Shown: positions 16,715 to 25,978, numbered from the stretch's first letter. The stretch is 64,000 nt of DNA from Mucilaginibacter sp. dw_454 (GCF_018449775.1 NZ_JAAVVB010000005.1:62001-126000), one strand, 5' to 3'. The notes: generated by a model not told the origin, from the letters alone. Numbers and translations: made by a program.

Positions 16715-17862
16715 AGAATAGATTTTTGTGGTTTTGCCGCATTGGCGTAGGCTTACTGTTTATCTTTTCGGGCCTGATCAAAGCCAACGATCCGTTGGGG
16801 TTTTCTTATAAACTCGAAGAATATTTCGAGGTTTTTCATATTACATTCCTGGATAGCCTGTCGGTATGTTTTGCCATACTGCTTTGCGCTATGGAAATGA
16901 TCCTGGGTTTTGCCTTGATAATTGGCGTGAAAGCGCAAAGAGTGGCTTGGGGGCTGTTATTACTTATTATCTTCTTCGCCTTTTTGACCTTTTACTCTGC
17001 CGCCTTTAAAGTGGTGCAAACCTGCGGTTGTTTTGGCGATGCTATTCCGCTTACGCCATGGCAATCATTTAGTAAGGATCTGGTGTTATTATTACTGATC
17101 ATCGTCATCTTTAAAAATAAGGATCAGATCAAACCTGCATTCGCCCCTAAAACAGGTGAGCGTTTATTTTTGATTTCGATAGCGATATCTGTAGCATTTG
17201 GGTTTTACACCTACAGCTTTATGCCGATCATCGACTTTTTGCCTTACAAAGTTGGGGCTAATATTCCGGACGAAATGAAAACGCCGCCGGGCGCTCAACC
17301 AGATGAGTTCGAGCTGACTTACAACCTAAAAAACAAAAAAACCGGCGCTACAAAAAGCATGACCGATAAGGAATACCTAAAAACAGGTATCTGGAAAGAC
17401 AATAGCTGGGAAATTATTGGCGACCCGGATAGTAAACTGGTTAAAAAAGGATTTACGCCTAAGATTGTCGACCTGATAATTAGTGATGCGCAACGGAATG
17501 ACTATACCAGGGAACTGATAAATAATCCTTTTTACAGCCTTTGGATAGTTGCTTATGATCTGAAGAAAACAGACGGTGCAGCTATTAACAGATTAAATGC
17601 ATTGGCAACCAACCTTACAGCAAATTTTAACATGCGCACCATTTTGTTAACGTCGGCTTCGCCTGATGAGGCCGCGGCGTTTGTGAAAAAGTATCATTTG
17701 ATCAGTGAGATTTTTTATGCAGACGGCGTTCCGTTGAAAGAGATGGTCCGCTCAAATCCGGGTATTATGTTGATCAAGAACGGCACAATTGTTAACAAAT
17801 GGCACTACCATACCGTGCCCGACTATGATCACCTGGTAAAAGAATACCTGCAAAAGCAATGA
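16711..17862 (+). CDS. BT_3928-like DoxX/MauE-type membrane protein
   Basis: 383 residues. The N-terminal part has four membrane helices of DoxX/MauE type (about 5-130; GLLFIFSGLIKANDPLGFSYKLEEYFE is the family's opening, and VQTCGCFGDAIPLTPWQSF is a conserved cysteine-containing loop). A fifth helix lies near 150-170, followed by a large extracytoplasmic part that ends in a thioredoxin-like region without a CxxC. The family is common in Bacteroidota and is linked to redox or disulfide handling by similarity to MauE, which is not proven. It overlaps its neighbours on both sides by four bases in the DUF1599-permease-aroK operon. Confidence 0.85.
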   Translation: MKNRFLWFCRIGVGLLFIFSGLIKANDPLGFSYKLEEYFEVFHITFLDSLSVCFAILLCAMEMILGFALIIGVKAQRVAWGLLLLIIFFAFLTFYSAAFKVVQTCGCFGDAIPLTPWQSFSKDLVLLLLIIVIFKNKDQIKPAFAPKTGERLFLISIAISVAFGFYTYSFMPIIDFLPYKVGANIPDEMKTPPGAQPDEFELTYNLKNKKTGATKSMTDKEYLKTGIWKDNSWEIIGDPDSKLVKKGFTPKIVDLIISDAQRNDYTRELINNPFYSLWIVAYDLKKTDGAAINRLNALATNLTANFNMRTILLTSASPDEAAAFVKKYHLISEIFYADGVPLKEMVRSNPGIMLIKNGTIVNKWHYHTVPDYDHLVKEYLQKQ

Positions 17863-18917
17863 TCCGTTACTTCATCCGCAAGTTCTTTTATGGCTCGGCA
17901 GTAATGCTGGGTATTGTGGTTGTCGTATTCTTTCTGTTTAATATTTTACCGGTAGATCCTGCCCGCATGACGCAGGGGCAGCGTGCGGACGTGCAATCAT
18001 TACAGGCCGTACGCAAGGAGTTTGGTTTAGATAAACCGGTGCCGGTTCAGTTTCTATATTATATTAATGACCTGTCGCCTGTCGGTGTGCATTTAAATAC
18101 TACCGCCGAACAGCAACGCTATCATTATATGGCGCTATTTGCTGTATCGCAACAAAAAGTAATTGCTTTAAAATGGCCCTACCTGCGCCGTTCTTATCAA
18201 ACCAGTAAAGATGTAGCCTCATTGCTGCTTGAAGTGGTGCCTAACACCTTAATACTGGCCACGGCTGCTATGCTTTTTGCTATTGTTATCGGTGTGTTTT
18301 TAGGGATTACAAGCGCTATTAATAAAGACACCTGGATTGACCGCGCAGCTTTAGCTTTTTCAACGTTAGGTATCTCGGCACCATCATTTTTTGCGGGCAT
18401 TATTATCGCCTGGATCTTTGGCTTTGTGCTGAGTAAGTATACCGGCTTAAATATGTCTGGCAGTTTATATAGCTATGACCCGTTTAAGGGACAAGTTGTG
18501 GTATGGAAGAATTTAATATTGCCGATGATCACTTTAGGTTTAAGACCGTTAGCCATCATCGTACAATTAACCCGTAACGCCATGCTTGATGTTTTGGGCC
18601 AGGATTATATCCGTACAGCGCGGGCTAAAGGGTTGAGTGAGCATACCATCATATATCGGCACGCTTTAAAAAATGCACTTAATCCGGTTATCACCGCTAT
18701 TGCTACCTGGTTTGCTTCTTTACTGGCCGGATCATTTTTTGTGGAGTATGTATTTGGGTATAATGGCTTGGGTAAGACAACAGTGAATGCACTGGAGATG
18801 TCAGACTTCCCGGTAGTGATGGGGGCCATTTTATTTATCGCCTTTATTTTTGTGACCATCAATATTTTGGTTGATGTTGTTTATGTTTGGATTGACCCAA
18901 GGGTAAAATTACAATGA
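17859..18917 (+). CDS. ABC transporter permease, DppB/OppB type
   Basis: 352 residues with six membrane helices. The N-terminal IRYFIRKFFYGSAVMLGIVVVVFFLFNILPVDPAR block and the EAA-type loop DYIRTARAKGLSEHTIIYRHALKNAL (about 248-273) identify a peptide/nickel-type permease. No second permease, ATPase or binding protein lies nearby, so its partners are encoded elsewhere. It overlaps both the DoxX-like gene and aroK by four bases. The transported substrate is unknown; oligopeptides are the usual guess for the family. The extracytoplasmic loop around residues 65-110 is longer than usual in DppB. Confidence 0.9.
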   Translation: MIRYFIRKFFYGSAVMLGIVVVVFFLFNILPVDPARMTQGQRADVQSLQAVRKEFGLDKPVPVQFLYYINDLSPVGVHLNTTAEQQRYHYMALFAVSQQKVIALKWPYLRRSYQTSKDVASLLLEVVPNTLILATAAMLFAIVIGVFLGITSAINKDTWIDRAALAFSTLGISAPSFFAGIIIAWIFGFVLSKYTGLNMSGSLYSYDPFKGQVVVWKNLILPMITLGLRPLAIIVQLTRNAMLDVLGQDYIRTARAKGLSEHTIIYRHALKNALNPVITAIATWFASLLAGSFFVEYVFGYNGLGKTTVNALEMSDFPVVMGAILFIAFIFVTINILVDVVYVWIDPRVKLQ

Positions 18918-19417
18918 GAGTTTTTATTATAGGATTTATGGGCTGCGGCAAAACCACCTGGGGCCGCAAATTAGCCAATCATTTGGGTGTCGAATTCATG
19001 GACCTTGACCAGGTGCTTGAAGCCAAAGCAGGTATGACCATTGCCGAATATTTTACTGAGCATGGTCAGGATGCATTCAGAGAGTTGGAGTCGCGGGTGT
19101 TAAAAGAAACCGATTATCCTGAGGATGTCATCGTCTCAACCGGCGGCGGTTTGCCCTGTTTCTTTGATAACCTGGATTGGATGAATGCTAACGGCCAAAG
19201 CCTTTATATCAAATTATCGCCCAAAACACTAGCCGAAAGATTGGATAAAGGTAAGACCACGCGCCCACTGATAGCCGGAAAACACGGCGAAGAGCTGGTG
19301 ACATTTATAGCCGAAAAACTGGCTGAGCGAGAGGGCTTTTATAACCGGGCTACCCACGTGGTTAACGGCATTGATATGTCTGTAGAGATGCTGGCTGATA
19401 CTGTCGGCAGTAAATAG
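18914..19417 (+). CDS. aroK: Shikimate kinase
   Basis: 167 residues. Phosphorylates shikimate to shikimate 3-phosphate in aromatic amino acid synthesis. The P-loop is G7-F-M-G-C-G-K13-T14. DLDQVLEAKAGMTIAEYF holds the shikimate-binding aspartate, FRELESRVL the arginine, STGGGLPC the GGG substrate loop, and TTRPLI the lid region. Length is normal for the family. It overlaps the permease by four bases and is the last gene of the operon; no hairpin terminator is obvious before the convergent response regulator. Confidence 0.97.
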   Translation: MRVFIIGFMGCGKTTWGRKLANHLGVEFMDLDQVLEAKAGMTIAEYFTEHGQDAFRELESRVLKETDYPEDVIVSTGGGLPCFFDNLDWMNANGQSLYIKLSPKTLAERLDKGKTTRPLIAGKHGEELVTFIAEKLAEREGFYNRATHVVNGIDMSVEMLADTVGSK

Positions 19418-19455
19418 GTTGGGGTATTAAAACACTATAAATATATATAGTTAAA

Positions 19456-19821
19456 TCAGGCGGCTGCTAAGCTTAATAAAGCGTTGGTTAGTTGAATCTT
19501 GCTAACGGGTTTTACTAAATAAGCCAACGGTTGCGTATTCATGGCTTCGTAAACAAGGTGTTTATCGGTAATAGAGGATTGATAGATCACCGGGATATTC
19601 AGGTTTTCTTTAATATAAGCGGCCAGGTCGATACCATTCTTTTTACCGCTTAGCATAATATCGGTAATTACCATATCTATATCGGTATGCGTTAATTCTA
19701 ATATTGCCTCTTCATAAGATGCAGATATCCCGGCTACCGAATGCCCCATGCAGGTAACCAGCTGTTTAAGCGAGGCTGCAATAATAGGGGAATCTTCGAC
19801 GATGTAAATTTTTAATTTCAT
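19456..19821 (-). CDS. Single-domain response regulator
   Basis: About 121 residues, all receiver domain. The acidic pair E9-D10 (YIVEDSP), phospho-acceptor D54 (VITDIMLSG), the conserved Thr/Ser position (QSSITD) and lysine in YLVKPVSK are all present. There is no output domain, so it acts through a partner protein, as CheY-like and LytTR-type stand-alone receivers do. The start ATG at 19821 gives MKLKIYIVEDS. The gene next upstream on the same strand encodes a TPR protein with a LuxR-like helix-turn-helix, but 250 bases separate them. Confidence 0.92.
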   Translation of the reverse strand: MKLKIYIVEDSPIIAASLKQLVTCMGHSVAGISASYEEAILELTHTDIDMVITDIMLSGKKNGIDLAAYIKENLNIPVIYQSSITDKHLVYEAMNTQPLAYLVKPVSKIQLTNALLSLAAA

Positions 19822-19842
19822 GGTGGGCCGGTTGGATTTAAC

Positions 19843-19889
19843 CATAGACGCAACGAGTCTGAAAAAACCCCGAGCATGTTGCGTCTATG
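19843..19889. repeat. 12-bp inverted repeat upstream of the response regulator
   Basis: CATAGACGCAAC (19843-19854) and GTTGCGTCTATG (19878-19889) are perfect inverse copies. The core GACGCAA...TTGCGTC also occurs at 37709-37728 and, as GACGCA...TGCGTC, near 39371-39389, so this is probably a dispersed element, though it could also fold in the leader of the receiver gene. Confidence 0.5.
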
Positions 19890-20071
19890 ATTAACTATTA
19901 ACTACAATGCAAAAGTACCCGTTTTGATTTTGCTTTATTTGAAACACCCGGGGACAAATAATGGACAAATTGAGGTGTTGTTTGGCGTTTGAAATGTAAC
20001 AATGGCTTAAGCTAAAGCAAAGAGTTCGTTATTTTGTGGCAGACAAGATAATGCGGACAAATCGTAGACAG

Positions 20072-21694
20072 CTAGATATCTGATACGATATTTTCAAGCG
20101 CGTCGTCTTTGTCAAGTTCCATTTTTTTACGAAGACGCTGTTTTGATTTTTTAATACCCTCAATAGTAATACCCAGCATATTGGCCATCTCGCTATTGCT
20201 TAACTCCAGCCTGATTAATGACAAGATTCGGGCGTCGCTAACCGTAAGATTAGGATATTTCTTTTTGATGTTTTCAAAGAAACCCACATGTACTTTGCTG
20301 AAGAGCTTACGGAAGCTATCCCAGTTTTCATCGGTCATGATATGAGCATTGATCAGATTTTCCAGGCCCTCTTTATCGGCAATAGTAATGTTTTGCAAGT
20401 GCAAATGTTCAATCTCGGTTTTAAACTCCTCAATGACTTCATTTTTTTGTTTAAGGTTTTCCGTAAAATATTGCAACTCCAGGCCGGCGTTTTTAAGTTC
20501 CTCGTCTACCCGTAACTTTTCAGACAAAACAAGCTCTTTACGTTTGTGCTCTTTTAAATAAGTAAGCGCAATGATAATTACAACCAATGTTAAAATAACA
20601 ATTATCGCATTGCGTTTCAGCGCTTCTATTTTAGCCTGAGCATTTAGTGCGGTGATCTGTTTATCCTTTTCAGCGGTTTCGTATTTTATCTGTAGTTCTG
20701 ATAATTTGTTGCCGTTATCAACCACCTTCATAGAGTCGCGCATAGTTTGCGTCCGGCGATAATGCGTTAGCGCGTTTTTATAATCATTGTCTGAAATATA
20801 GCAGTCATAGAAATGCTCATGGATCTCCATGATCCGGTAGGGTTCTTTGAGGACAGTAGCAAGGGCAAGCGCTTTATTAAGTAGCCCAATACCTTTCTCA
20901 TGATCTCCCTGGAAATAATAAGATTGCCCCAGCCAGCTATACGAATAAGTTAATGAGCGCTGCTGATTAAATTTGAGCGCCAGCTCCACGCCTTTATTGC
21001 CGTAATAATAAGCCCTGGCATAGTCGCGCTGATCCTTATAATACTGGCAGATGTTGTCATAGAACCGGATGCGCATTTTTTCATAATGCGGATTTGATTC
21101 GGCAATTCTTAAAGCAGCCAGGTTTAGGTTAATACTACTATCGGCCCCCGGTTGATGTTTATACAAATGCAACGAACGGGTAAACATAGCCTGCAAACCA
21201 AGCAAAGCAATCATGTGGGCGGTATCTTTGGTAGCTATAGCGAGCTTCAATCCCCTGTCGGCATTTTTAAAAGCCATGGGGTAATTGCCCGTTTCTTTAT
21301 GCAGATTGGAAATAGTTCCGTATATCTGTATGTTAGCTTGTTTAATGTTGAATTTCTCAGCGTCGGCAAGGCACTTCATGCTCCACTGCATAGCGCTCTT
21401 ATGATCGGCGTTTTGCCAGTAATAATTGGCCTCAAACAGTTCTGCCCAAACCAGGGCGCTTTTGTCTTTGGTTAGATTGGAAAGGTTGTAAAGCTTATCT
21501 GCGGCCCATTTAAGCGAGTCGTTACTGACGGTTTCGACACGCCGGCCTGCGGCAATGAGTGACTTGATTTGCCCGGCATATTGGGCCGGCGTTTGCTTGT
21601 CAGTTACGGTTTGATCGGCGTTTTGGCAAGATAATAAAACAGACGTTAGCCCTAAGGCTATCACCACGTATCTTACCAGGGTTAATCTAAACAT
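20072..21694 (-). CDS. TPR sensor with membrane helix, coiled coil and LuxR-like HTH
   Basis: About 540 residues. A lipoprotein-type signal (lipobox LLSC near residue 22-25) precedes about six TPRs (60-330), a membrane helix (about 365-383, NAIIVILTLVVIIIALTYL), a coiled coil (385-440) and a C-terminal LuxR-like helix-turn-helix (about 480-540; VSDARILSLIRLELSNSEMANMLGITIEGIKKSKQRLR). This architecture is common in Bacteroidota: periplasmic TPRs joined through one helix to a cytoplasmic DNA-binding end. The ligand and target genes are unknown. Two in-frame ATGs (21700 and 21694) are possible. Confidence 0.85.
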   Translation of the reverse strand: MFRLTLVRYVVIALGLTSVLLSCQNADQTVTDKQTPAQYAGQIKSLIAAGRRVETVSNDSLKWAADKLYNLSNLTKDKSALVWAELFEANYYWQNADHKSAMQWSMKCLADAEKFNIKQANIQIYGTISNLHKETGNYPMAFKNADRGLKLAIATKDTAHMIALLGLQAMFTRSLHLYKHQPGADSSINLNLAALRIAESNPHYEKMRIRFYDNICQYYKDQRDYARAYYYGNKGVELALKFNQQRSLTYSYSWLGQSYYFQGDHEKGIGLLNKALALATVLKEPYRIMEIHEHFYDCYISDNDYKNALTHYRRTQTMRDSMKVVDNGNKLSELQIKYETAEKDKQITALNAQAKIEALKRNAIIVILTLVVIIIALTYLKEHKRKELVLSEKLRVDEELKNAGLELQYFTENLKQKNEVIEEFKTEIEHLHLQNITIADKEGLENLINAHIMTDENWDSFRKLFSKVHVGFFENIKKKYPNLTVSDARILSLIRLELSNSEMANMLGITIEGIKKSKQRLRKKMELDKDDALENIVSDI

Positions 21695-21719
21695 CGACAA
21701 TGGGGAAAACTTGAGTTAG

Positions 21720-21727
21720 CAAATATA
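21720..21727 (-). promoter_or_regulatory. -7 box of the TPR-HTH gene
   Basis: On the minus strand TATATTTG (21727-21720) is an exact TAnnTTTG, about 20-25 bases before the start codons. No clear -33 element is visible. Confidence 0.4.
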
Positions 21728-21848
21728 TTAATAGTTAACACTTTGTAACCCTCTACTTTAAAATTTACCCGGCGTTTCAAAAGGGGGATAAAAATGCCTA
21801 TTATTGAACCTGCAAATTACAAGGCACTATAACGCACGGTTACGTATC

Positions 21849-22448
21849 ATGAAGCATGTTTTAATAAGGTTAAAAGTATCTTTACATATCTGGTTTAACT
21901 TTTACGTTTTAAAGAAAAGAAAGCTGGCTATCGGCTCGTCTAAAGTAGCTTTGGGTGAAGGTTGGATCTTGTCTGAATATGATGCATTGGACGCCAGCAA
22001 AGCATCCGACTGGAAGCGTCTTTTTGGCGATAATAAACTAACTAATATACAAGCCGAGCACGTTTGGGAACACATCCCCGACGAAGAGACCCGCTTGTCT
22101 AACCAAAACTGTTATGATTGGCTGGATAAAGGCGGCCGCATGCGCATAGCCGTACCGGATGGGAATAACCCCGACCCCGAATACATAGAATGGGTACGTG
22201 TAGGTGGCAGCGGCATAGGTGCCGACGACCATAAGATCTTATACACTTACGACACTATGAAAAGCCGCCTGGAAAAGGCCGGCTTTAGAGTCGAACTGCT
22301 GGAGTACTGGGATGAAAACGGCCAGTTTCACCACACCGACTGGACGCTTGACGGCGGCAAGATTAACCGCTCGCGCCGTTATGATCCGCGTAACCAGGAT
22401 GGCAAATTAGGTTATACCTCTTTGATCGTCGACGCGGTTAAGGACTGA
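21849..22448 (+). CDS. Predicted SAM-dependent methyltransferase (methyltransferase 11-like)
   Basis: About 199 residues. The pattern AIGSSKVALGEGWILSEYDALD, then NIQAEHVWEHIPDEET, LDKGGRMRIAVPDG and a C-terminal GFRVELLEYWDENG is that of small methyltransferases (COG4627-like), in which the glycine-rich SAM loop is weak. The start is taken as ATG 21849; a TTG 45 bases earlier in frame would add a basic stretch. A basic N-terminus (KRLKVSLHIWFNFYVLKKRKL-like) may associate with membrane. The acceptor is unknown; relatives lie in polysaccharide synthesis loci, but no such genes lie beside this one. Confidence 0.75.
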   Translation: MKHVLIRLKVSLHIWFNFYVLKKRKLAIGSSKVALGEGWILSEYDALDASKASDWKRLFGDNKLTNIQAEHVWEHIPDEETRLSNQNCYDWLDKGGRMRIAVPDGNNPDPEYIEWVRVGGSGIGADDHKILYTYDTMKSRLEKAGFRVELLEYWDENGQFHHTDWTLDGGKINRSRRYDPRNQDGKLGYTSLIVDAVKD

Positions 22449-22464
22449 TCGATTTATAAAAGCG

Positions 22465-22544
22465 CCATTGCGAGCGTAGCGTGGCAATCGCAAGGAGAAA
22501 AGCCGAAGCCGTGCGATTGCTTCGTCGTTCCTCCTCGCAATGAC
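22465..22544. repeat. Dispersed palindromic element, copy 1
   Basis: CCATTGCGAGCGTAGCGTGG at the left end is mirrored by CTCCTCGCAATGAC at the right end, and GCAATCGC by GCGATTGC inside. A close copy lies at 39434-39514. It fills the gap between the convergent methyltransferase and peptidase genes. Confidence 0.85.
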
Positions 22545-22555
22545 AACGGGTCTAT

Positions 22556-25048
22556 TTACTTCCGCTTACCATTCATTTCAATTTCTCTATCCATTTCCAG
22601 GATATCTACAGGCTGCGAATAATCGCCCAGTAAGTGTTGCACAAAGTAATCCGCCTTGCGCCAGAAGAAATATTCGGTCATGTCGCCGTAGGCGTGGCGT
22701 TGACCAGGCAGCAGCACCAAATCAAAACGTTTGTTGGCTTTAATCAGCGCGTTTACCACACGGATGCTATTGGCCGGGTTTACGTTATTGTCGATATCGC
22801 CGGTTGACAGCATCAGGTTGCCTTTCAGGTTTTTGGCGATGTCCGGATTTTTATCAATGGTATATTGAAAAGTGGTATCGCCTTTGGCGGTAATAACTTC
22901 TTTAACACCATTATGCTTTTCGCTCCACCAGCGGTTGTACACGCTGTTATCATGATTGCCCGATTCGGACACGGCCACCTTAAAGAAATCAGGATAAACC
23001 AGCATCGCAGCGCAGCTCATAAAGCCCCCGCCCGAGTGGCCGGTAATACCTACTTTAGTAATGTCAATGAATGAAAAGCGATCTGCCAGTTGTTCAACGG
23101 CTGCTTTCTTATCGGCCAGGCCGTAATCGCGCAGGTTGCCGTAACCGTAGTTATGGTACCATTTTGAACGCTCCGGGCTGCCACCGCGGTTGCCCACGCT
23201 CACCACAATAAACCCAAGCTGTGCCAAACGGTCGACATAGTTCATGCTCGAGGTAAATGAAAAATTGATCGCCTCGGTTTGCGGACCGGGATAAACGTAT
23301 TCTATGATGGGATATTTCTTAGCTGGATCGAAATCGTAAGGCTTGTACATTACGCCGTAAAGATCAGTTTGGCCGTCATCAGCCTTAACTTTAAAAGTCT
23401 CGGGGAACTTGTAGCCGGCTGCCATCAGGTCGGTCAGGTCGGTAGTTTCCAAATCCATGATCTTGCGGCCGGTGTTATCATAAAGCACAGATTTTGGCGC
23501 AGTATTTACGCGCGAAAAATTATCTACAAAATAGCTTGGTCCGTCGTTAAAGCTGGCGCCATGATTAAAGTTTCCGGCATCCAGTAATTTTAAGCCGCTG
23601 CCATCTAAATTAACCCGGTAAAGGTGTACATAGTATGGATTCTCGCCCGGCTCGCGGCCCTGCGCCGTAAAGTACAGCACACGGTTTTTCTCGTCTATCC
23701 GCACAATATCATCGCAATGGAAAGAGCCTGAAGTGATTTGATTTTTGACATTGCCTTTATCATCATACAAATAAAAATGCGCCCAGCCATCGCGCTCGCT
23801 CCACTCCACCAGTTCCTTGCCGCCGTTGATGATGCCCGGCGTAGCAATCTCTACGTAGGTATTTAAACGCTCTTGTGCCTGCACGTTTACCGCGCCGGTA
23901 TTAATGTCGACACTGCAAACGTCAATGCGCTTTAAATCGCGGGCGGTGCGGTAAAAGTAGAATTTGGTGTTGGTGCCTAACCATACAGACGGGTTAAACT
24001 CGTCGTCGCGGTTTTTAGCTATCTGTGGTGCGCGCCACAGGCCCAGGTCCTGATCTTTAAATAAAGCGGTATTCAGTTTTTTAAAGCTTTTTGCGCCAAA
24101 GTCGAACAATAACAACTCATTCAGCGGCGATTCTTTTTCGCCAGGGAGATGGTATTTGTAAGTTTCCAGCGTAGGGCGCGGGTCGGCAATACTGTTAATC
24201 ACCCAAAGATCTTTAACCTTGCGCTCGTCGGTGCGTTCCATCACAAAATATTTAGAATCGGGCGACCATTGGATACCAGCCGGCCTTCTTTTCTTTTCGG
24301 CCTTCTTTTTATCCATACTCAATTCATCATCGCCACGGCCGCTGCCGTAGGCATAAAACTCTACGCCGTCTTTAGTAAGCTGATGGTCGACAATGGTGCT
24401 GTCCGTCTCATCCTTCACTGCTTTTTTGTAATTCTCTTTATCCATCCAATACAGGTTAAAGTTTTTAGAGAACACAATGGCCGAGCTATCCGGCGCTATA
24501 GATGCCCAGTTTGGTTTGGGTTTTACTTTATTAAAATCTACCAGTTCGGCCAGTTTACCGGTTTGCAGATTATAGGTGAAATAGAATGTCTTTTTCTCGA
24601 GCGAGTCGGCTGCTTTTTTATCCTTTCGATCTTTTTTTACCTGGTCGATCGTGCTGGTCAGATCAAACTGGATAGATTTTTCATCCTTGGTAAATTTCAG
24701 ATTTTGGATGGGCAAATGTTGCGCATCGAAAGGGTCTTTAACAATGACGGTTATTGCGGCAGCCAGTTTATCATTATCAAAGATTTGTTTCTTGCTGTGT
24801 TGAGCCGGATCTACCAGGTACCAGTTCTTGATTTCGCTGGTTTCATAAACATACCAGAAGCGGTTAGATAGCTTCAACCAATGCGGATCGACCGATTGCG
24901 AAAAAACCATTTTCTTGATCTTATCGGCCGAAAACTTGGAAGCCAGTTGATAATTGCCTTTTGGCGCTGCCGGAGCGGCAACAGGAGCCTGCGCCCTAGC
25001 CTGCATCAGCATACATACAGCCAGAACGGATAAATAAAAATTTTTCAT
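22556..25048 (-). CDS. S9 family peptidase (dipeptidyl-peptidase IV-like)
   Basis: 830 residues with an export signal (1-19, ending ARAQ). A beta-propeller region (about 80-560) precedes an alpha/beta-hydrolase domain. The nucleophile is S672 in GHSGGG, the acid is the aspartate in STGDIDNNV, and the histidine is in PGQRHAYGD. It should cleave short peptides in the periplasm. The propeller has stretches rich in lysine and aspartate (around 150 and 275), consistent with an exposed surface. It stands alone between two dispersed repeats. Confidence 0.93.
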   Translation of the reverse strand: MKNFYLSVLAVCMLMQARAQAPVAAPAAPKGNYQLASKFSADKIKKMVFSQSVDPHWLKLSNRFWYVYETSEIKNWYLVDPAQHSKKQIFDNDKLAAAITVIVKDPFDAQHLPIQNLKFTKDEKSIQFDLTSTIDQVKKDRKDKKAADSLEKKTFYFTYNLQTGKLAELVDFNKVKPKPNWASIAPDSSAIVFSKNFNLYWMDKENYKKAVKDETDSTIVDHQLTKDGVEFYAYGSGRGDDELSMDKKKAEKKRRPAGIQWSPDSKYFVMERTDERKVKDLWVINSIADPRPTLETYKYHLPGEKESPLNELLLFDFGAKSFKKLNTALFKDQDLGLWRAPQIAKNRDDEFNPSVWLGTNTKFYFYRTARDLKRIDVCSVDINTGAVNVQAQERLNTYVEIATPGIINGGKELVEWSERDGWAHFYLYDDKGNVKNQITSGSFHCDDIVRIDEKNRVLYFTAQGREPGENPYYVHLYRVNLDGSGLKLLDAGNFNHGASFNDGPSYFVDNFSRVNTAPKSVLYDNTGRKIMDLETTDLTDLMAAGYKFPETFKVKADDGQTDLYGVMYKPYDFDPAKKYPIIEYVYPGPQTEAINFSFTSSMNYVDRLAQLGFIVVSVGNRGGSPERSKWYHNYGYGNLRDYGLADKKAAVEQLADRFSFIDITKVGITGHSGGGFMSCAAMLVYPDFFKVAVSESGNHDNSVYNRWWSEKHNGVKEVITAKGDTTFQYTIDKNPDIAKNLKGNLMLSTGDIDNNVNPANSIRVVNALIKANKRFDLVLLPGQRHAYGDMTEYFFWRKADYFVQHLLGDYSQPVDILEMDREIEMNGKRK

Positions 25049-25162
25049 TGAAATAAATAGCGTTGTTGAGATCAGTAGCGAAAAAATTTCGCAGCCTAAA
25101 TTTAGAAAAAAGTTAAGATGCGATTTGTATGCTTGTTGTTACAAAGGCCGCAAGATGAAAAG

Positions 25163-25274
25163 TTCCCCTCTTGAGAGGGGGCGCGGTGGAAAAGTGTGTG
25201 GGCAGGGGTGTGTTATACGAGCGATTGTGTTAGCAAAACGTCTAAACACACCCCTGCCCCTCTCAAGAGGGGAA
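25163..25274. repeat. Composite inverted repeat, copy 1
   Basis: TTCCCCTCTTGAGAGGGG at the left is itself palindromic and is mirrored by CCCTCTCAAGAGGGGAA at the right; inside, GCAGGGGTGTGTT is mirrored by AACACACCCCTGC. A second copy lies at 44034-44129. This element and the palindrome at 25340 are all that I see in the 347 bases between 25049 and 25395. Confidence 0.85.
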
Positions 25275-25339
25275 TCCCGCGCTTGTCGACATTATGAATA
25301 TATTTACGTCCCTTCACAACAAAATGCAATATTGTTGCG

Positions 25340-25368
25340 TTTGATAATTAAACAGCCTAATTATCAAA
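25340..25368. promoter_or_regulatory. Palindromic operator-like site upstream of exbD
   Basis: TTTGATAATTA (25340-25350) and TAATTATCAAA (25358-25368) form a perfect 11-bp inverted repeat with a seven-base spacer, 27 bases before the ATG. The size and AT-richness fit a binding site for a dimeric helix-turn-helix protein. Confidence 0.45.
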
Positions 25369-25395
25369 TCGCTGTAAGGCACAATACCTAAAATT

Positions 25396-25935
25396 ATGGC
25401 AGAACTTGACACCAAACCTGCTGCCGCCGATAGTGGCAACAAGGTTAAAACCCACAAAAAATCGACTAAGGTTGATTTGACCGCAATGGTTGACCTGGCA
25501 TTTTTGCTCATCACCTTTTTTATCCTTACCACCACGCTACAAAAACCCACGGCTATGGACCTGGCCATGCCCGACAACGAACGCGACATCAGGATGAATG
25601 TGCCGGAGAGCCGGACAATGACCGTGCTGATTGGCGCGAAAGACAAATTGGAGTGGTTTATTGGGGTGCCTGACAAACCGCTAAGTAAACCTAGGGTTGA
25701 TGATTTTGGCAAGAATGGCATCCGCAAAGCACTGCTGGAGCAAAGCGACCGGATCAGGCAATCGCAAGGCAAAGACATGATTGTGCTGATTAAACCGAGC
25801 GACCAGTCTAACTATGCCAACGTAGTTAATTTAATGGACGAGCTGAACATTACCAATATAGAGCGCCGCGCTATTGTTGATATTACGCCAAATGAAATAA
25901 GCCTGTTAAAGAAAGATCATATTTATGGGCAATGA
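25396..25935 (+). CDS. ExbD/TolR-type biopolymer transport protein
   Basis: 179 residues with one membrane helix (about 34-52). The segment VDLTAMVDLAFLLITFFILTTT contains the conserved membrane aspartate that carries protons in ExbD/TolR. The periplasmic part (about 55-179) is of normal length. ExbD works with ExbB and TonB to energise outer-membrane transporters. No exbB or tonB is adjacent, so it is an orphan copy, which is common in Bacteroidota. A perfect palindrome 27 bases upstream may control it. Confidence 0.93.
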   Translation: MAELDTKPAAADSGNKVKTHKKSTKVDLTAMVDLAFLLITFFILTTTLQKPTAMDLAMPDNERDIRMNVPESRTMTVLIGAKDKLEWFIGVPDKPLSKPRVDDFGKNGIRKALLEQSDRIRQSQGKDMIVLIKPSDQSNYANVVNLMDELNITNIERRAIVDITPNEISLLKKDHIYGQ

Positions 25936-25941
25936 CCCGTG

Positions 25942-25978
25942 TAAGACTTACGAAGTTTCGTAAACTTCGTAAGTCTTA
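25942..25978. terminator. 17-bp perfect palindrome between convergent genes
   Basis: TAAGACTTACGAAGTTT (25942-25958) and its reverse complement (25962-25978) flank a three-base loop. The right arm contains the stop codon of the sterol-desaturase-like gene. It probably terminates both transcripts, though the symmetry and size also fit a dispersed repeat. Confidence 0.65.

Noticed and set aside
24149..24871. A 240-codon open frame on the plus strand within the peptidase gene
   Set aside because: It is fully antisense to a well-conserved S9 peptidase, has no recognisable domain, and its length follows from the codon use of the opposite strand.
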